Below the pieces are notes generated by a model. That model was not told the origin of the DNA, made no database searches, and saw only the letters and a program-made list of their open reading frames with translations. The translations under genes and the position numbers were made by a program. Shown here piece by piece: positions 1 through 6,127 of a DNA stretch of 10,532 nt. Every line of letters starts with the position of its first letter. Position 1 is the first letter of the stretch. Source of the stretch: Bacteroidales bacterium (lineage in GTDB: Bacteria; Bacteroidota; Bacteroidia; Bacteroidales; UBA932); the NCBI GenBank assembly GCA_024683255.1, contig JAIKYL010000104.1:1-10532 (forward strand), in the 5' to 3' direction.

Positions 1-403
1 CGGCGACGTGATGTCCGATATGGTGTCCACCGCCTTCGGCTCCCTGGCCATGATGACTTCCGTGCTGGTTTCCCCGGACGGCAAGTATGAGTACGAGGCC
101 GCCCACGGCACCGTTACCCGTCACTATTACAAGTACCTGAAGGGTGAAGAGACTTCCACCAACCCCATGGCCACCATCTTTGCCTGGAGCGGTGCTTTCC
201 GCAAGAGGGGAGAACTGGACAACCTTCCTGAATTGGTGAACTACGCCAACCAGCTGGAGGCTGCCTGCTTCGATACCCTGAACGAGGGCCTGGAGACCAA
301 GGACCTGGTGAACCTCTCCGAGGGCATCACCCCCAAGGGCCTCACTTCCCTGCAGTTCCTCCAGGAAATCCGCAAGCGTCTGGAAGTTCGCCTGAACAAA
401 TAG
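1..403 (+). CDS. icd: NADP-dependent isocitrate dehydrogenase, C-terminal part (5' end outside window)
   Basis: Oxidatively decarboxylates isocitrate to 2-oxoglutarate in the cytosolic TCA cycle. Only the last 133 codons are present; the frame is open through base 2 and ends at TAG 401-403. The visible residues match the eukaryotic-type homodimeric NADP-IDH family: a GDVMSDM...[11 protein letters not shown] segment, then [11 protein letters not shown] and [13 protein letters not shown], which in the family shape the cofactor-binding and dimer region. The family usually has about 400 residues, so roughly two thirds lie upstream. The coding sequence is followed 6 nt later by a hairpin with a T-run, so it is the last gene of its transcription unit, and it converges on the minus-strand dehydrogenase. 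The ATG at 8 is internal, not the start. Family assignment is firm; NADP preference is taken from the family. Confidence 0.95.
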   Translation, partial: GDVMSDMVSTAFGSLAMMTSVLVSPDGKYEYEAAHGTVTRHYYKYLKGEETSTNPMATIFAWSGAFRKRGELDNLPELVNYANQLEAACFDTLNEGLETKDLVNLSEGITPKGLTSLQFLQEIRKRLEVRLNK

Positions 404-409
404 TTAAAC

Positions 410-450
410 GATTAAGATGTCCCTAAAAATGGGACATCTCAATCATTTTT
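410..450 (+). terminator. Rho-independent terminator after icd
   Basis: Perfect 9-bp stem AGATGTCCC (415-423) / GGGACATCT (431-439) with a 7-nt A-rich loop, extended by GATT (410-413) / AATC (441-444) past one A/C mismatch. ATTTTT follows at 445-450. It lies 6 nt after the icd stop codon, as expected for an intrinsic terminator. Confidence 0.8.
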
Positions 451-460
451 GACGTCTTTT

Positions 461-500
461 GAAGAAGATGTCCCAAAAACTGGGACATCTTCTTCATTTT
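461..500. terminator. Second hairpin with the same core between convergent genes
   Basis: Perfect 15-bp stem, 461-475 with 481-495, loop AAAAC, followed on the plus strand by ATTTT. Its inner arms repeat the AGATGTCCC/GGGACATCT core of the hairpin at 415-439, so the two are related copies. The T-run lies on the plus side, giving icd a back-up terminator. The minus-strand gene ends at 499, so the hairpin also immediately follows that stop codon, but on that strand it is followed by AAAAG rather than a T-run. Confidence 0.65.
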
Positions 501-1425
501 ACCAGCCTTTCTTTATGTTCTCTGCCATTTCGTGCGCCAGGCGGGCACGGGCTTCCCGGGAGTACCAGGCTATGTGCGGGCTGAAGAGCAGCCTTTCCGG
601 GTGCTGTAGGTGCATTAAGGGACTGTCGGCGGGGAGCGGTTCCTTTACGTAAACGTCCAGTCCGGCTCCTGCGATAAGGCCTTCGTCCAGGGCTCGGGCC
701 AGATCGGCCTCTACGGCGATGCCGCCGCGTCCAGTGTTCACCAGGATGGCGGTGGGTTTCATCTTCTTGAACTGATCATAGCCGATGAGCCCTGCCGTAC
801 GTTCGTTGTACGGCGCGTGGATGGAGATAACGTCCGACCGTTCAAGCAGTTCCTGAAGACTCACAGACGGGTAATCCTTGCAATGCGATGTGCCGGAAGT
901 GGAGAAATAGATAACGTCCATCCCAAAGGCTTTGCCGATGGATGCCACCTTTTGGCCGATTGCTCCCATGCCCACGATGCCCAGCGTTTTGCCGGCAAGC
1001 TCCGTGAAAGGATGGGCATAGTCTACGTGCACCGGATTCTTGCTGTACGCCCCGCTGCGCACGAATTCCTGATAATGGAAGGCCCGGCTGCTGAGGTTCA
1101 GGATGTGCATCCAGGCAATTTGGGCCACGGAATCCGTAGAATAGGCCGCTACGTTGCGTACTGCCACTCCGCGCTCCTCGCACAGGCGTACATCTATGTT
1201 GTTAATGCCGGTTCCCGCCTCGCAAACCAGTTTAAGCCGGGGCGCCGCATCCAGGAAGGCCTGGTCCACCACCACTTTATTCAGCAGGGCAACATCGGCA
1301 TCCTTTACGCGCTCGCGCGCCTCCTCGGCCGTGGAAGAAGGGTAGCAGGTTAGTTCTCCCAGGGCGGCAATCTCCTCCAGGGATACGTCTCCCATGGAAA
1401 TGGCATCTAAAAAGACAATCTTCAT
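499..1425 (-). CDS. D-2-hydroxyacid dehydrogenase, glycerate dehydrogenase-like
   Basis: A 308-aa cytosolic NAD(P)-dependent oxidoreductase of the D-isomer-specific 2-hydroxyacid dehydrogenase family, which interconverts 2-keto and D-2-hydroxy acids; the closest subfamily in feel is glycerate/hydroxypyruvate reductase. Order of parts: N-terminal substrate domain with AGTGINNIDV (70-79) and NVAAYSTDSVAQ (91-102); Rossmann motif GMGAIG (152-157) within GIVGMGAIGQKVA; catalytic Arg233 in NTGRGG, Glu262 in VKEPLP, and His284 in SPHIAWYSREAR, the usual Arg/Glu/His triad. The C-terminal HIAW-S-EAR-RL pattern is typical of glycerate dehydrogenases. Length is normal for the family (about 310-320). 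ATG (1423-1425) is the natural start, with MKIVFLDA matching the family N-terminus. It converges with icd and is divergent from the gene at 1478. Exact substrate is not readable from sequence. Confidence 0.9.
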   Translation of the reverse strand: MKIVFLDAISMGDVSLEEIAALGELTCYPSSTAEEARERVKDADVALLNKVVVDQAFLDAAPRLKLVCEAGTGINNIDVRLCEERGVAVRNVAAYSTDSVAQIAWMHILNLSSRAFHYQEFVRSGAYSKNPVHVDYAHPFTELAGKTLGIVGMGAIGQKVASIGKAFGMDVIYFSTSGTSHCKDYPSVSLQELLERSDVISIHAPYNERTAGLIGYDQFKKMKPTAILVNTGRGGIAVEADLARALDEGLIAGAGLDVYVKEPLPADSPLMHLQHPERLLFSPHIAWYSREARARLAHEMAENIKKGW

Positions 1426-1435
1426 GACAGTGTGT

Positions 1436-1475
1436 TTTGCGCAAATTTAATGATTTTTTGTATATTTACACTTTG
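1436..1475 (+). promoter_or_regulatory. Possible weak promoter for the gene at 1478
   Basis: A TTTG at 1436-1439 is 21 nt from TATATTTA (1461-1468), an imperfect TAnnTTTG. A second near-match, TACACTTTG (1467-1475), has one base too many in its spacer. Either would give a very short or absent leader before the ATG at 1478. It overlaps the divergent minus-strand promoter. Tentative. Confidence 0.3.
1442..1449 (-). promoter_or_regulatory. Candidate -7 element for the minus-strand dehydrogenase
   Basis: Read on the minus strand this is TAAATTTG, an exact match to the Bacteroidota TAnnTTTG -7 element, 16 nt ahead of the ATG at 1425. I see no clear TTTG -33 element at the usual 19-21 nt upstream, so the call rests on the -7 box and its position. 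Confidence 0.45.
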
Positions 1476-1477
1476 TT

Positions 1478-2008
1478 ATGGCAACGGTGCAGGAAATATT
1501 GGCCCGTATAGACGAGAAGGCCCCTTATTCCATGGTGATAGAAGCCTCCGTGCGGGACTATTGTGTGCTGGCCCTCAATTTTTTACGGGGCCAGGCCAAC
1601 TTCGCCCGCTACTTCGAAAGCACCCTCCCGGATCCCATGCCCGTATTGGGAAAGGAGGTATCAACCCGCAGTCACGCAGGGGAGCGCTACTGCATCCAGC
1701 TGTACACCCCTTCAGAGGAAGCCCTCCTGGCCGATGCCATTGCCGACCTGGCCTTCGCCCAGTCCCAGCGCCTCACCCTGGCCACTCCCGCCACTCCTCA
1801 GGCCGACGACCGCGAACGCGCATGCGTATATATAACAGCGGTATACACCCTCTTCGCCTTGGCCCTGCACGGCCGCACGGACTTCGCCGTCCTCTTCCTG
1901 GAAGCCTGGGACAACTTCAATCTCTTCGCCAGCGCCCGCACAGTCCGCAAACATTACGACCGCAGCTGGAACAGCCGCTACGAAGATCTCTTTTATCCCC
2001 TCGGTTAG
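1478..2008 (+). CDS. Unrecognised 176-aa protein
   Basis: I do not recognise the family. The product is soluble-looking, with no signal peptide and no clear membrane segment (the most hydrophobic run is YITAVYTLFALAL, 118-130, and is short for one). It is rich in Ala and Leu and probably helical: helix-like runs around 1-45, 80-108 and 112-160, with aromatic residues concentrated at the C-terminus (HYDRSWNSRYEDLFYPLG, 159-176). A Pro/Ala linker, LATPATPQADD, lies at 101-111. The ATG at 1478 follows TTTGTT directly with no Shine-Dalgarno; the next in-frame Met is residue 19 (1532). Overlapping frames are also open because of the GC content, but this frame gives a balanced composition and starts right after the divergent promoter region. 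It is monocistronic: repeats and a fresh promoter follow. Confidence 0.7.
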   Translation: MATVQEILARIDEKAPYSMVIEASVRDYCVLALNFLRGQANFARYFESTLPDPMPVLGKEVSTRSHAGERYCIQLYTPSEEALLADAIADLAFAQSQRLTLATPATPQADDRERACVYITAVYTLFALALHGRTDFAVLFLEAWDNFNLFASARTVRKHYDRSWNSRYEDLFYPLG

Positions 2009-2171
2009 TTTTTGTGCTTTAGGTTTGCGATAGCTTCGGGAAATTGGCTTTTCCGATGCCGTTGGCCTTTTGCAAACGAATGTTTTTTGTGCGTTAGGTT
2101 CGCGATGGCTTGAAGGAAATTGTTTTTTTGGGCACCGTCCCAAAAAATAATTTTCTTCAAGCCGTGGGCCT
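2009..2171. repeat. Two diverged tandem palindromic elements in the intergenic region
   Basis: Two related units lie head to tail. The 5' part of unit 1 (2009-2046) and of unit 2 (2084-2122) align over about 38 nt with only a handful of differences, both starting TTTTTGTGC and ending GGAAATTG. Each unit folds on itself: unit 1 pairs GTTTGC (2023-2028) with GCAAAC (2072-2077) around an inner CGGGAAA/TTTTCCG; unit 2 forms a much longer stem (2107-2163). Sequence divergence is concentrated where pairing is kept, as G-U wobbles. No open reading frame of interest is seen. They could act as terminators for the gene ending at 2008, or be copies of a dispersed repeat family. Confidence 0.6.
2107..2163. 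repeat. Long hairpin, about 25 bp stem
   Basis: The arm 2107-2132 (begins GGCTTGAAG, ends TTTGGG) is nearly the reverse complement of 2139-2163 (begins CCCAAAAAA, ends TTCAAGCC), around a 6-nt loop. The exceptions are G-U compatible differences and one extra T in the left arm. It is the second of the two tandem elements. The stem contains its own T-run (2123-2129), and another T-rich stretch follows at about 2179-2183, so a role as a transcription terminator is possible but not of the classic form. Confidence 0.6.
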
Positions 2172-2216
2172 CTAAAGATTTTTATTATACTAAAATGTTA
2201 AAAATCGTAAAAAAAA

Positions 2217-2247
2217 TTTGCAGATTAAATTTTTCTTACTACCTTTG
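2217..2247 (+). promoter_or_regulatory. Strong Bacteroidota-type promoter for the ABC operon
   Basis: TTTG at 2217-2220 and TACCTTTG at 2240-2247 are separated by exactly 19 nt, matching the TTTG/TAnnTTTG consensus of the Bacteroidota primary sigma factor. Transcription would begin around 2252, leaving a leader of about 30 nt before the ATG at 2282. The downstream leader holds a repeated ACTAATA word (2254-2260, 2262-2268), which could be part of a binding site for the GntR-type regulator of this operon; that is inference. Confidence 0.8.
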
Positions 2248-2281
2248 CGGTGTACTAATAAACTAATACACGTAAAACAAT

Positions 2282-3109
2282 ATGATTTCGGTTAAGAATT
2301 TAAGCTTCAGTTATGGCTCCACGGAGGTCCTCAAGGACATTTCCCTGGAAGTCAAGGGTGGCAGCATCTACGGCCTCCTTGGAGAGAACGGCGTGGGTAA
2401 GACCACCCTTCTCACGCTCCTTTGCGGCCTCAAGAAACCCCAGAAGGGGAGTATTGACGTAGATGGCCGTGACCCTTTCAAACGCGAGTCCTCCCTGCTC
2501 GCCGAACAGTTCTACCTTCCCGACGAAGTTGCCCCCGTGCACGCCAAGGCTGTGGACTTCGCCCGTGAAAACGGCGCCCTCTGGCCGAATTTCGACCTTA
2601 ACAAGTTCTGCAACATCCTCCAGGAATTCGAGGTTAGCCTGGACCAGCGGATGGATGCCATGAGCGCCGGCCAGCTAAAGAAGACCTGGATCGCCTTCGC
2701 CCTGGCCTGCAACGCCCGCAACTATTACATGGACGAACCCACCAACGGCCTGGACATTCCCTCCAAGGCCCAGTTCCGCAAGGCCGTTACCAAGTACACT
2801 TCCGAGGAATCGGCCATTATCATCTCCACCCATCAGGTCCGTGACCTGGAGAACGTTATTGATCCCATCATCATCCTGGACAAGCAGGATGTGCTTCTTA
2901 ACGCCTCCCTGGAGGAGATCTCCTCCAAGGTCTTCTTCGACTACGGCAGCGAGGTGAAGGCCGATGCCCTTTACCGCGAATTCACTCCCGGCGGCGCCAT
3001 CCAGGTGTATCCCAACAGCGCCGGCGAGGAATCCAAGGTGAATCTGGAGGCCCTCTTCAATGCCGTACACCAGCACAAGGACCTCATGAAAACCATGTTC
3101 AACCAATAA
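2282..3109 (+). CDS. ABC transporter ATP-binding protein (YtrB-like)
   Basis: The cytosolic ATPase subunit of an ABC-2 type exporter; 275 aa. Order of motifs: Walker A GENGVGKT (34-41), Q-loop Gln76 in AEQFYLP, signature MSAGQLKK (127-134) in place of the usual LSGGQ, Walker B YYMDEP (Asp151, Glu152), D-loop NGLD (155-158) and switch His184 in STHQVRDLEN. After about residue 200 a 75-aa tail follows that has no recognised motif. The first Ala of the signature (S-A-G-Q) is a mild departure that is also seen in the ABC ATPases paired with YtrA-type regulators. Start is ATG 2282, 30 nt after the predicted transcription start. The permease follows 3-12 nt downstream, then the regulator, so they act as a unit. 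The transported molecule cannot be read from sequence; related systems respond to cell-envelope stress or antibiotics. Confidence 0.92.
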   Translation: MISVKNLSFSYGSTEVLKDISLEVKGGSIYGLLGENGVGKTTLLTLLCGLKKPQKGSIDVDGRDPFKRESSLLAEQFYLPDEVAPVHAKAVDFARENGALWPNFDLNKFCNILQEFEVSLDQRMDAMSAGQLKKTWIAFALACNARNYYMDEPTNGLDIPSKAQFRKAVTKYTSEESAIIISTHQVRDLENVIDPIIILDKQDVLLNASLEEISSKVFFDYGSEVKADALYREFTPGGAIQVYPNSAGEESKVNLEALFNAVHQHKDLMKTMFNQ

Positions 3110-3121
3110 ACCGTGGCAGAG

Positions 3122-3940
3122 ATGAAAAGCGAAGTATTCAATTTCAGTCGTTTCTGGAACTATTTCAAGTACGACCTCAAGCAAATGTGGCGGAACCACT
3201 CCAAGCCGGCCCTTTTTATTGGCGGAATGGGACTGCTCCTGTATGTAATTTGGGTGCTCCTGGCCCTGGTTTTCACCGGTCATTGGACAGGTCCCGGATT
3301 AGCAGCCCGCTGCACCGTTTTCGTGATTGCCTTCACGGTGCTGGAACTGTACCAGACCCGCACTTATGGCCATCTTACGGACCCTCAGAAGGGATCGGCC
3401 TGGCTCATGGTTCCCGCATCCACTTTGGAGAAATTCATCTCCATGATGCTCATTACCCTCATTGTGATTCCGGTTCTGTTCTTTGTGGCCTTCTTTGCCA
3501 TTGACAGCATCCTGGCCCTCGTGGATCCCACCGTTGGCAATTCCATCCTGGGCATGGGCGTGAACGGATTCCAGGGTCTGATGGACGAATTGGCGGGGGC
3601 TTCCGGCAGTTCGATGGTCCATCTCTCCATGGGCACCGTTATTTGGATTTGGATTTTCGGCTTTATCGCCAACTTCCTGTATTTCCTGCTCTGCGGCATC
3701 TGCTTCAAGCGCTATAAGATCCTGGGCGGTATCGGCATCCTCTTCCTGCTCTCCATCGTGATGAGCATCGTGGCCGCCGCCACCGTTCCCGCCTGGTCGG
3801 AGAACCTGGTTTACCTGGAAGACAGCCAGGCCGCAGATTTCATGGCAAAGACCTTCCGCTGGGTGAGTGTGTGGACTGTATTGTTAGCTGTGGGTGAAGC
3901 CGTGGGAATCTATTATAGAATTAAAACCATAAAACACTAA
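3122..3940 (+). CDS. ABC-2 type permease subunit, six membrane helices
   Basis: Inner-membrane partner of the preceding ATPase; 272 aa. After a basic, cytosolic N-terminus (RFWNYFKYDLKQMWRNHSK) there are six hydrophobic segments at about residues 29-51, 60-78, 106-134, 169-193, 198-221 and 245-265, with an extracellular-looking loop (135-168) between the third and fourth. The N-terminus ahead of helix 1 and the GSAWLMVPAS.LEKF stretch (91-105), between helices 2 and 3, are typical of the YtrC/YtrD-like permeases of Bacteroidota. I take ATG 3122 as the start; an in-frame GTG at 3113, just 3 nt after the ATPase stop, would add three residues and cannot be excluded. Neither start has a clear ribosome binding site. 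The next gene begins 4 nt after its stop. Confidence 0.85.
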   Translation: MKSEVFNFSRFWNYFKYDLKQMWRNHSKPALFIGGMGLLLYVIWVLLALVFTGHWTGPGLAARCTVFVIAFTVLELYQTRTYGHLTDPQKGSAWLMVPASTLEKFISMMLITLIVIPVLFFVAFFAIDSILALVDPTVGNSILGMGVNGFQGLMDELAGASGSSMVHLSMGTVIWIWIFGFIANFLYFLLCGICFKRYKILGGIGILFLLSIVMSIVAAATVPAWSENLVYLEDSQAADFMAKTFRWVSVWTVLLAVGEAVGIYYRIKTIKH

Positions 3941-3944
3941 TACC

Positions 3945-4283
3945 ATGGATTTTAACGCTGACAAACCCATTTTCCTCCAGATTGCCGATTCGGTATGCGA
4001 CCGCATCCTGTCCGGTGAACTGAACGGGGAAGACCGCATTCCCTCCGTCAGGGAGTTCGGCGCCGACATCGGCGTGAATCCCAACACGGTGATGCGTACT
4101 TACGAGAAACTCACCGCCGACGGCATTATCTACAACAAGCGCGGCATCGGCTATTTCGTGACATCCGACGCAAAGGACCAGATCCTGGATGTGCAGCGCA
4201 GGGAGTTCCTGGAGAAGGACGTCCCCGCCATCCGCAAGCGCCTGGAACTGCTGGGCCTTGATGCAAGTGTTTTTAACAAATGA
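3945..4283 (+). CDS. GntR-family transcriptional regulator, short YtrA type
   Basis: A 112-aa DNA-binding regulator, most likely the autorepressor of the ABC operon in which it lies. Residues 8-75 form the GntR winged helix: PIFLQIADSVCDRILSGEL, then the helix-turn-helix IPSVREFGADIGVNPNTVMR (32-51) and the wing GIIYNKRGIGYFV (60-72). Only about 40 residues follow (DQILDVQRREFLEKDVPAIRKRLELLGLD), a helical dimerisation tail rather than an effector-binding domain; this is the YtrA subfamily architecture. In Firmicutes ytrA usually opens the operon, whereas here it is third. It starts 4 nt after the permease stop. The ligand, if any, is unknown. Confidence 0.92.
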   Translation: MDFNADKPIFLQIADSVCDRILSGELNGEDRIPSVREFGADIGVNPNTVMRTYEKLTADGIIYNKRGIGYFVTSDAKDQILDVQRREFLEKDVPAIRKRLELLGLDASVFNK

Positions 4284-4299
4284 TTTAAACTAAAAAACT

Positions 4300-4986
4300 A
4301 TGAATAGAATGTTGATTATTGCAGGTATTATTGCGCTGCTTATTGCCACCGGCTGCGTAGTTCGTGTGAATGGTAACGGCAAGAATGTCCGTTGCAAAGG
4401 ACCCGTTGTGACCAAGACTTTTGATCTGGCCGATTTCGACAACATCACGCTCAACGGCGGTTGCGACATCAATCTCATCCAGCAGAACAGTTTCCTCGTG
4501 AGCGTGGAAGCCAATGAGGAAGTGTTTGAGCATCTTGATTATCATGTAGAAGACAACACGCTTGTGCTGGGCACCAAGGAGAATGTGAACATCATGGCCG
4601 AAAAGTATAATCTCACCATCGGCCTGCCTGTGATGAAAGCCCTGGTGGTGAACGGTGCAGGGGATGTAGACCTGAAGAACGGTTACAGCAGCGCCGAAGA
4701 CATGAAGATTGAGATTAACGGTGCAGGAGACTTCGATTTCACCGGTGTAAAGGTGCCCGCTCTCTCCATTGCCGTGAATGGCGCTGGCGACATTGACATC
4801 AACAGCATGGAAGTGCAGGAGCTGAGTCTCGCCGTGAACGGCGCAGGTGACGCCAAGGTATCCGGAAAGGCCGACAGGGCTTCGTTCACCGTGGCCGGTG
4901 TAGGCGGCATTGACGCCCGCAACCTGGACTGCGAGGACATAGAGACCAGCAAGTCCGGTATTGCCTCCATCAAGACCAAAAAATAG
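4300..4986 (+). CDS. GIN-domain (DUF2807) lipoprotein
   Basis: A 228-aa exported protein, likely lipid-anchored. Residues 1-18 are a short signal peptide (MNRMLIIAGIIALLIATG) ending in the lipobox-like ATGC, with Cys19 as the lipid attachment site. The rest is a repetitive beta structure of the head-GIN/DUF2807 family (putative adhesin): an opening NGGCDINL at 52-59, then NGAGD repeated at 118-122, 140-144, 160-164 and 180-184, and a degenerate AGVGG at 199-203, each turn about 20 residues. This spacing suggests a right-handed beta-solenoid, one NGAGD per coil. It starts 16 nt after the GntR gene with no promoter of its own and is followed by a strong terminator, so it is the last gene of the ABC operon. 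Function of the family is not established; a periplasmic partner or envelope-stress reporter of the transporter is inference. Confidence 0.88.
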   Translation: MNRMLIIAGIIALLIATGCVVRVNGNGKNVRCKGPVVTKTFDLADFDNITLNGGCDINLIQQNSFLVSVEANEEVFEHLDYHVEDNTLVLGTKENVNIMAEKYNLTIGLPVMKALVVNGAGDVDLKNGYSSAEDMKIEINGAGDFDFTGVKVPALSIAVNGAGDIDINSMEVQELSLAVNGAGDAKVSGKADRASFTVAGVGGIDARNLDCEDIETSKSGIASIKTKK

Positions 4987-5008
4987 TTGTTAAGCATAAA
5001 TTGAACGC

Positions 5009-5042
5009 AAAAAGGGCCTGCTCACTCGAGCAGACCCTTTTT
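5009..5042. terminator. Bidirectional intrinsic terminator between convergent genes
   Basis: Arms 5009-5023 (AAAAAGGGCCTGCTC) and 5028-5042 (GAGCAGACCCTTTTT) pair over 15 nt with one mismatch, around a 4-nt loop. T-runs lie at the 3' end on both strands. It is 22 nt after the GIN gene stop and 16 nt after the stop of the minus-strand gene, so it serves both. On the minus-strand RNA the single mismatch becomes a G-U pair. Confidence 0.88.
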
Positions 5043-5058
5043 GTTAATAAAATGCTTT

Positions 5059-6027
5059 TTACCAGCCCAGGACGTACGCGAAGATGAGCGGGGCCACGAT
5101 GGTGGCGTCGCTTTCTACGATGAAGCGGGGGGTGTCCGGAGCCAGCTTGCCCCAAGTGATCTTTTCGTTGGGGACGGCGCCGGAATACGAGCCATAGCTG
5201 GTGGTGGAGTCCGAGATCTGGCAGAAGTATGCCCACAGGGGAGTGCCTTCCCAGCCCAGGTCCTGTTCCATCATGGGAACGCAGCAGATGGGGAAGTCTC
5301 CGGCGGTACCGCCGCCAATCTGGAAGAAGCCCACGCCGGGGGCGTTCTTCTTGTACCAGTCCACCAGGAACATCATAACCTCTACGCCCTGGATTACCAT
5401 ATGCGGATCATACTCACCGCGGATTACGTGAGCGGTGAAGATATTGCCGGTGGTGCAGTCTTCCCAGGCGGGGCAGATGATGGGGATATTCTTTTCGCAG
5501 GCAGCTACAACCCAGCTGTCCTTGGGGTCGATCTCATAATACTGCTTGAGGACGCCGCTGCGGATCATCTGATAGATGAACTCGTAGGGGAGGTACCTCT
5601 TTCCTTCGGCCTTGGCCTTGTCCCAAACCTCTACCAGGTGCTTCTCCAGGCGACGGAATGCTTCCTCTTCCGGGATGCAGGTGTCCGTTACGCGGTTGTA
5701 GTGGTTGTCCAGGAGTTCCTGCTCCTGCTGGGGAGTGAGGTCCCGGTAACCCGGCACGCGGTAATAGTGGCTGTGGGCCACCAGGTTCATAATGTCTTCC
5801 TCCAGGTTGTTGGCGCTGCAGCAAACGAAGGCGATTTTGTCCTGACGGATCATTTCGGCCAGGGAGAGGCCCAGCTCTGCGGTACTCATGGCACCGGCCA
5901 TGGCCAGGAACATCTTTCCACCCTTGGCAAGCAGGTCCTCATAGGCCTTAGCGGCATCCACGAGGGCTGCGGAGTTGAAATGACGGTAATGATGCGTGAT
6001 GAATTGAGAAATAGGTCCCTTTTCCAT
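5059..6027 (-). CDS. Deoxyhypusine synthase-family protein
   Basis: A 322-aa cytosolic protein of the deoxyhypusine synthase (DHS) fold, which in eukaryotes and archaea moves the aminobutyl group of spermidine to eIF5A and in some bacteria makes homospermidine. Family marks: MAGAMSTAELGLSLAEMIRQ (43-62), SANNLEED (71-78), ICPAWEDCTTG (184-194), GGGTAGDF (238-245), TWGK (291-294) and SDATIVAPL (306-314). In human DHS the catalytic lysine is in GGGVVKHH; the aligned place here is GGGTAG, giving Gly243, so the usual imine-forming lysine is missing. Bacteria have no eIF5A of this kind, so the substrate must differ; a polyamine role is only inference. Length is normal for bacterial members. Start ATG 6027 gives MEKGPISQFI. 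It shares a divergent promoter region with the pigment-cluster methyltransferase. Confidence 0.88.
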   Translation of the reverse strand: MEKGPISQFITHHYRHFNSAALVDAAKAYEDLLAKGGKMFLAMAGAMSTAELGLSLAEMIRQDKIAFVCCSANNLEEDIMNLVAHSHYYRVPGYRDLTPQQEQELLDNHYNRVTDTCIPEEEAFRRLEKHLVEVWDKAKAEGKRYLPYEFIYQMIRSGVLKQYYEIDPKDSWVVAACEKNIPIICPAWEDCTTGNIFTAHVIRGEYDPHMVIQGVEVMMFLVDWYKKNAPGVGFFQIGGGTAGDFPICCVPMMEQDLGWEGTPLWAYFCQISDSTTSYGSYSGAVPNEKITWGKLAPDTPRFIVESDATIVAPLIFAYVLGW

Positions 6028-6055
6028 TTTTAGAATAGATTTATATAGAAAATTG

Positions 6056-6083
6056 TAGATTCTTCGCTTTGCTCAGAATGACA
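6056..6083. repeat. Short repeat-like sequence in the 5' leader of the DHS-family gene
   Basis: Read on the minus strand this holds TCATTCTGAGCAAAGCGAAG followed by AATCTA. To my knowledge a nearly identical sequence is dispersed in many bacterial genomes, usually between genes. It carries an ATTCT/AGAAT inverted repeat (6059-6063 with 6075-6079), so it can fold into a small hairpin. Here it would sit in the transcribed leader of the minus-strand gene. The repeat status is from memory, since only one copy is in the window. Confidence 0.5.
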
Positions 6084-6090
6084 GGTTATG

Positions 6091-6098
6091 CAAAATTA
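6091..6098 (-). promoter_or_regulatory. Candidate -7 element for the DHS-family gene
   Basis: Read on the minus strand this is TAATTTTG, a match to TAnnTTTG. No convincing -33 TTTG is found 19-21 nt upstream. Transcription from it would give a leader of nearly 60 nt containing the short repeat-like hairpin at 6056-6083. Confidence 0.4.
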
Positions 6099-6127
6099 GG
6101 AAAAAAACACGAGAAACACTATCTTTG
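6096..6127 (+). promoter_or_regulatory. Promoter of the pigment-cluster operon
   Basis: TATCTTTG (6120-6127) matches the TAnnTTTG -7 element exactly. An imperfect -33 box, TTAG (6096-6099), lies 20 nt upstream. The predicted start near 6132 leaves a leader of about 15 nt before the ATG at 6148. The promoter overlaps the divergent -7 box at 6091-6098. Confidence 0.65.

Noticed and set aside
817..1353. 178-codon plus-strand open frame
   Set aside because: It is antisense to the D-2-hydroxyacid dehydrogenase, which has the complete catalytic set.
1432..2022. 196-codon plus-strand frame overlapping the 1478 gene
   Set aside because: Its translation is Pro/Arg/His/Gly-rich and lacks a natural fold-like pattern; the 1478 frame has a balanced composition.
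4647..4860. Tandem DNA repeat in the GIN gene
   Set aside because: The repeats follow the NGAGD protein coils and vary at synonymous sites, so the repeat is at the protein level.
5059..6027. Homospermidine synthase as a specific name
   Set aside because: Homospermidine synthases derived from DHS keep the catalytic lysine, which is missing here.
5041..6033. 330-codon plus-strand open frame over the DHS-family gene
   Set aside because: It is antisense to a gene with clear family motifs, and its translation is a low-complexity, Gly/Val/Ala-rich shadow.
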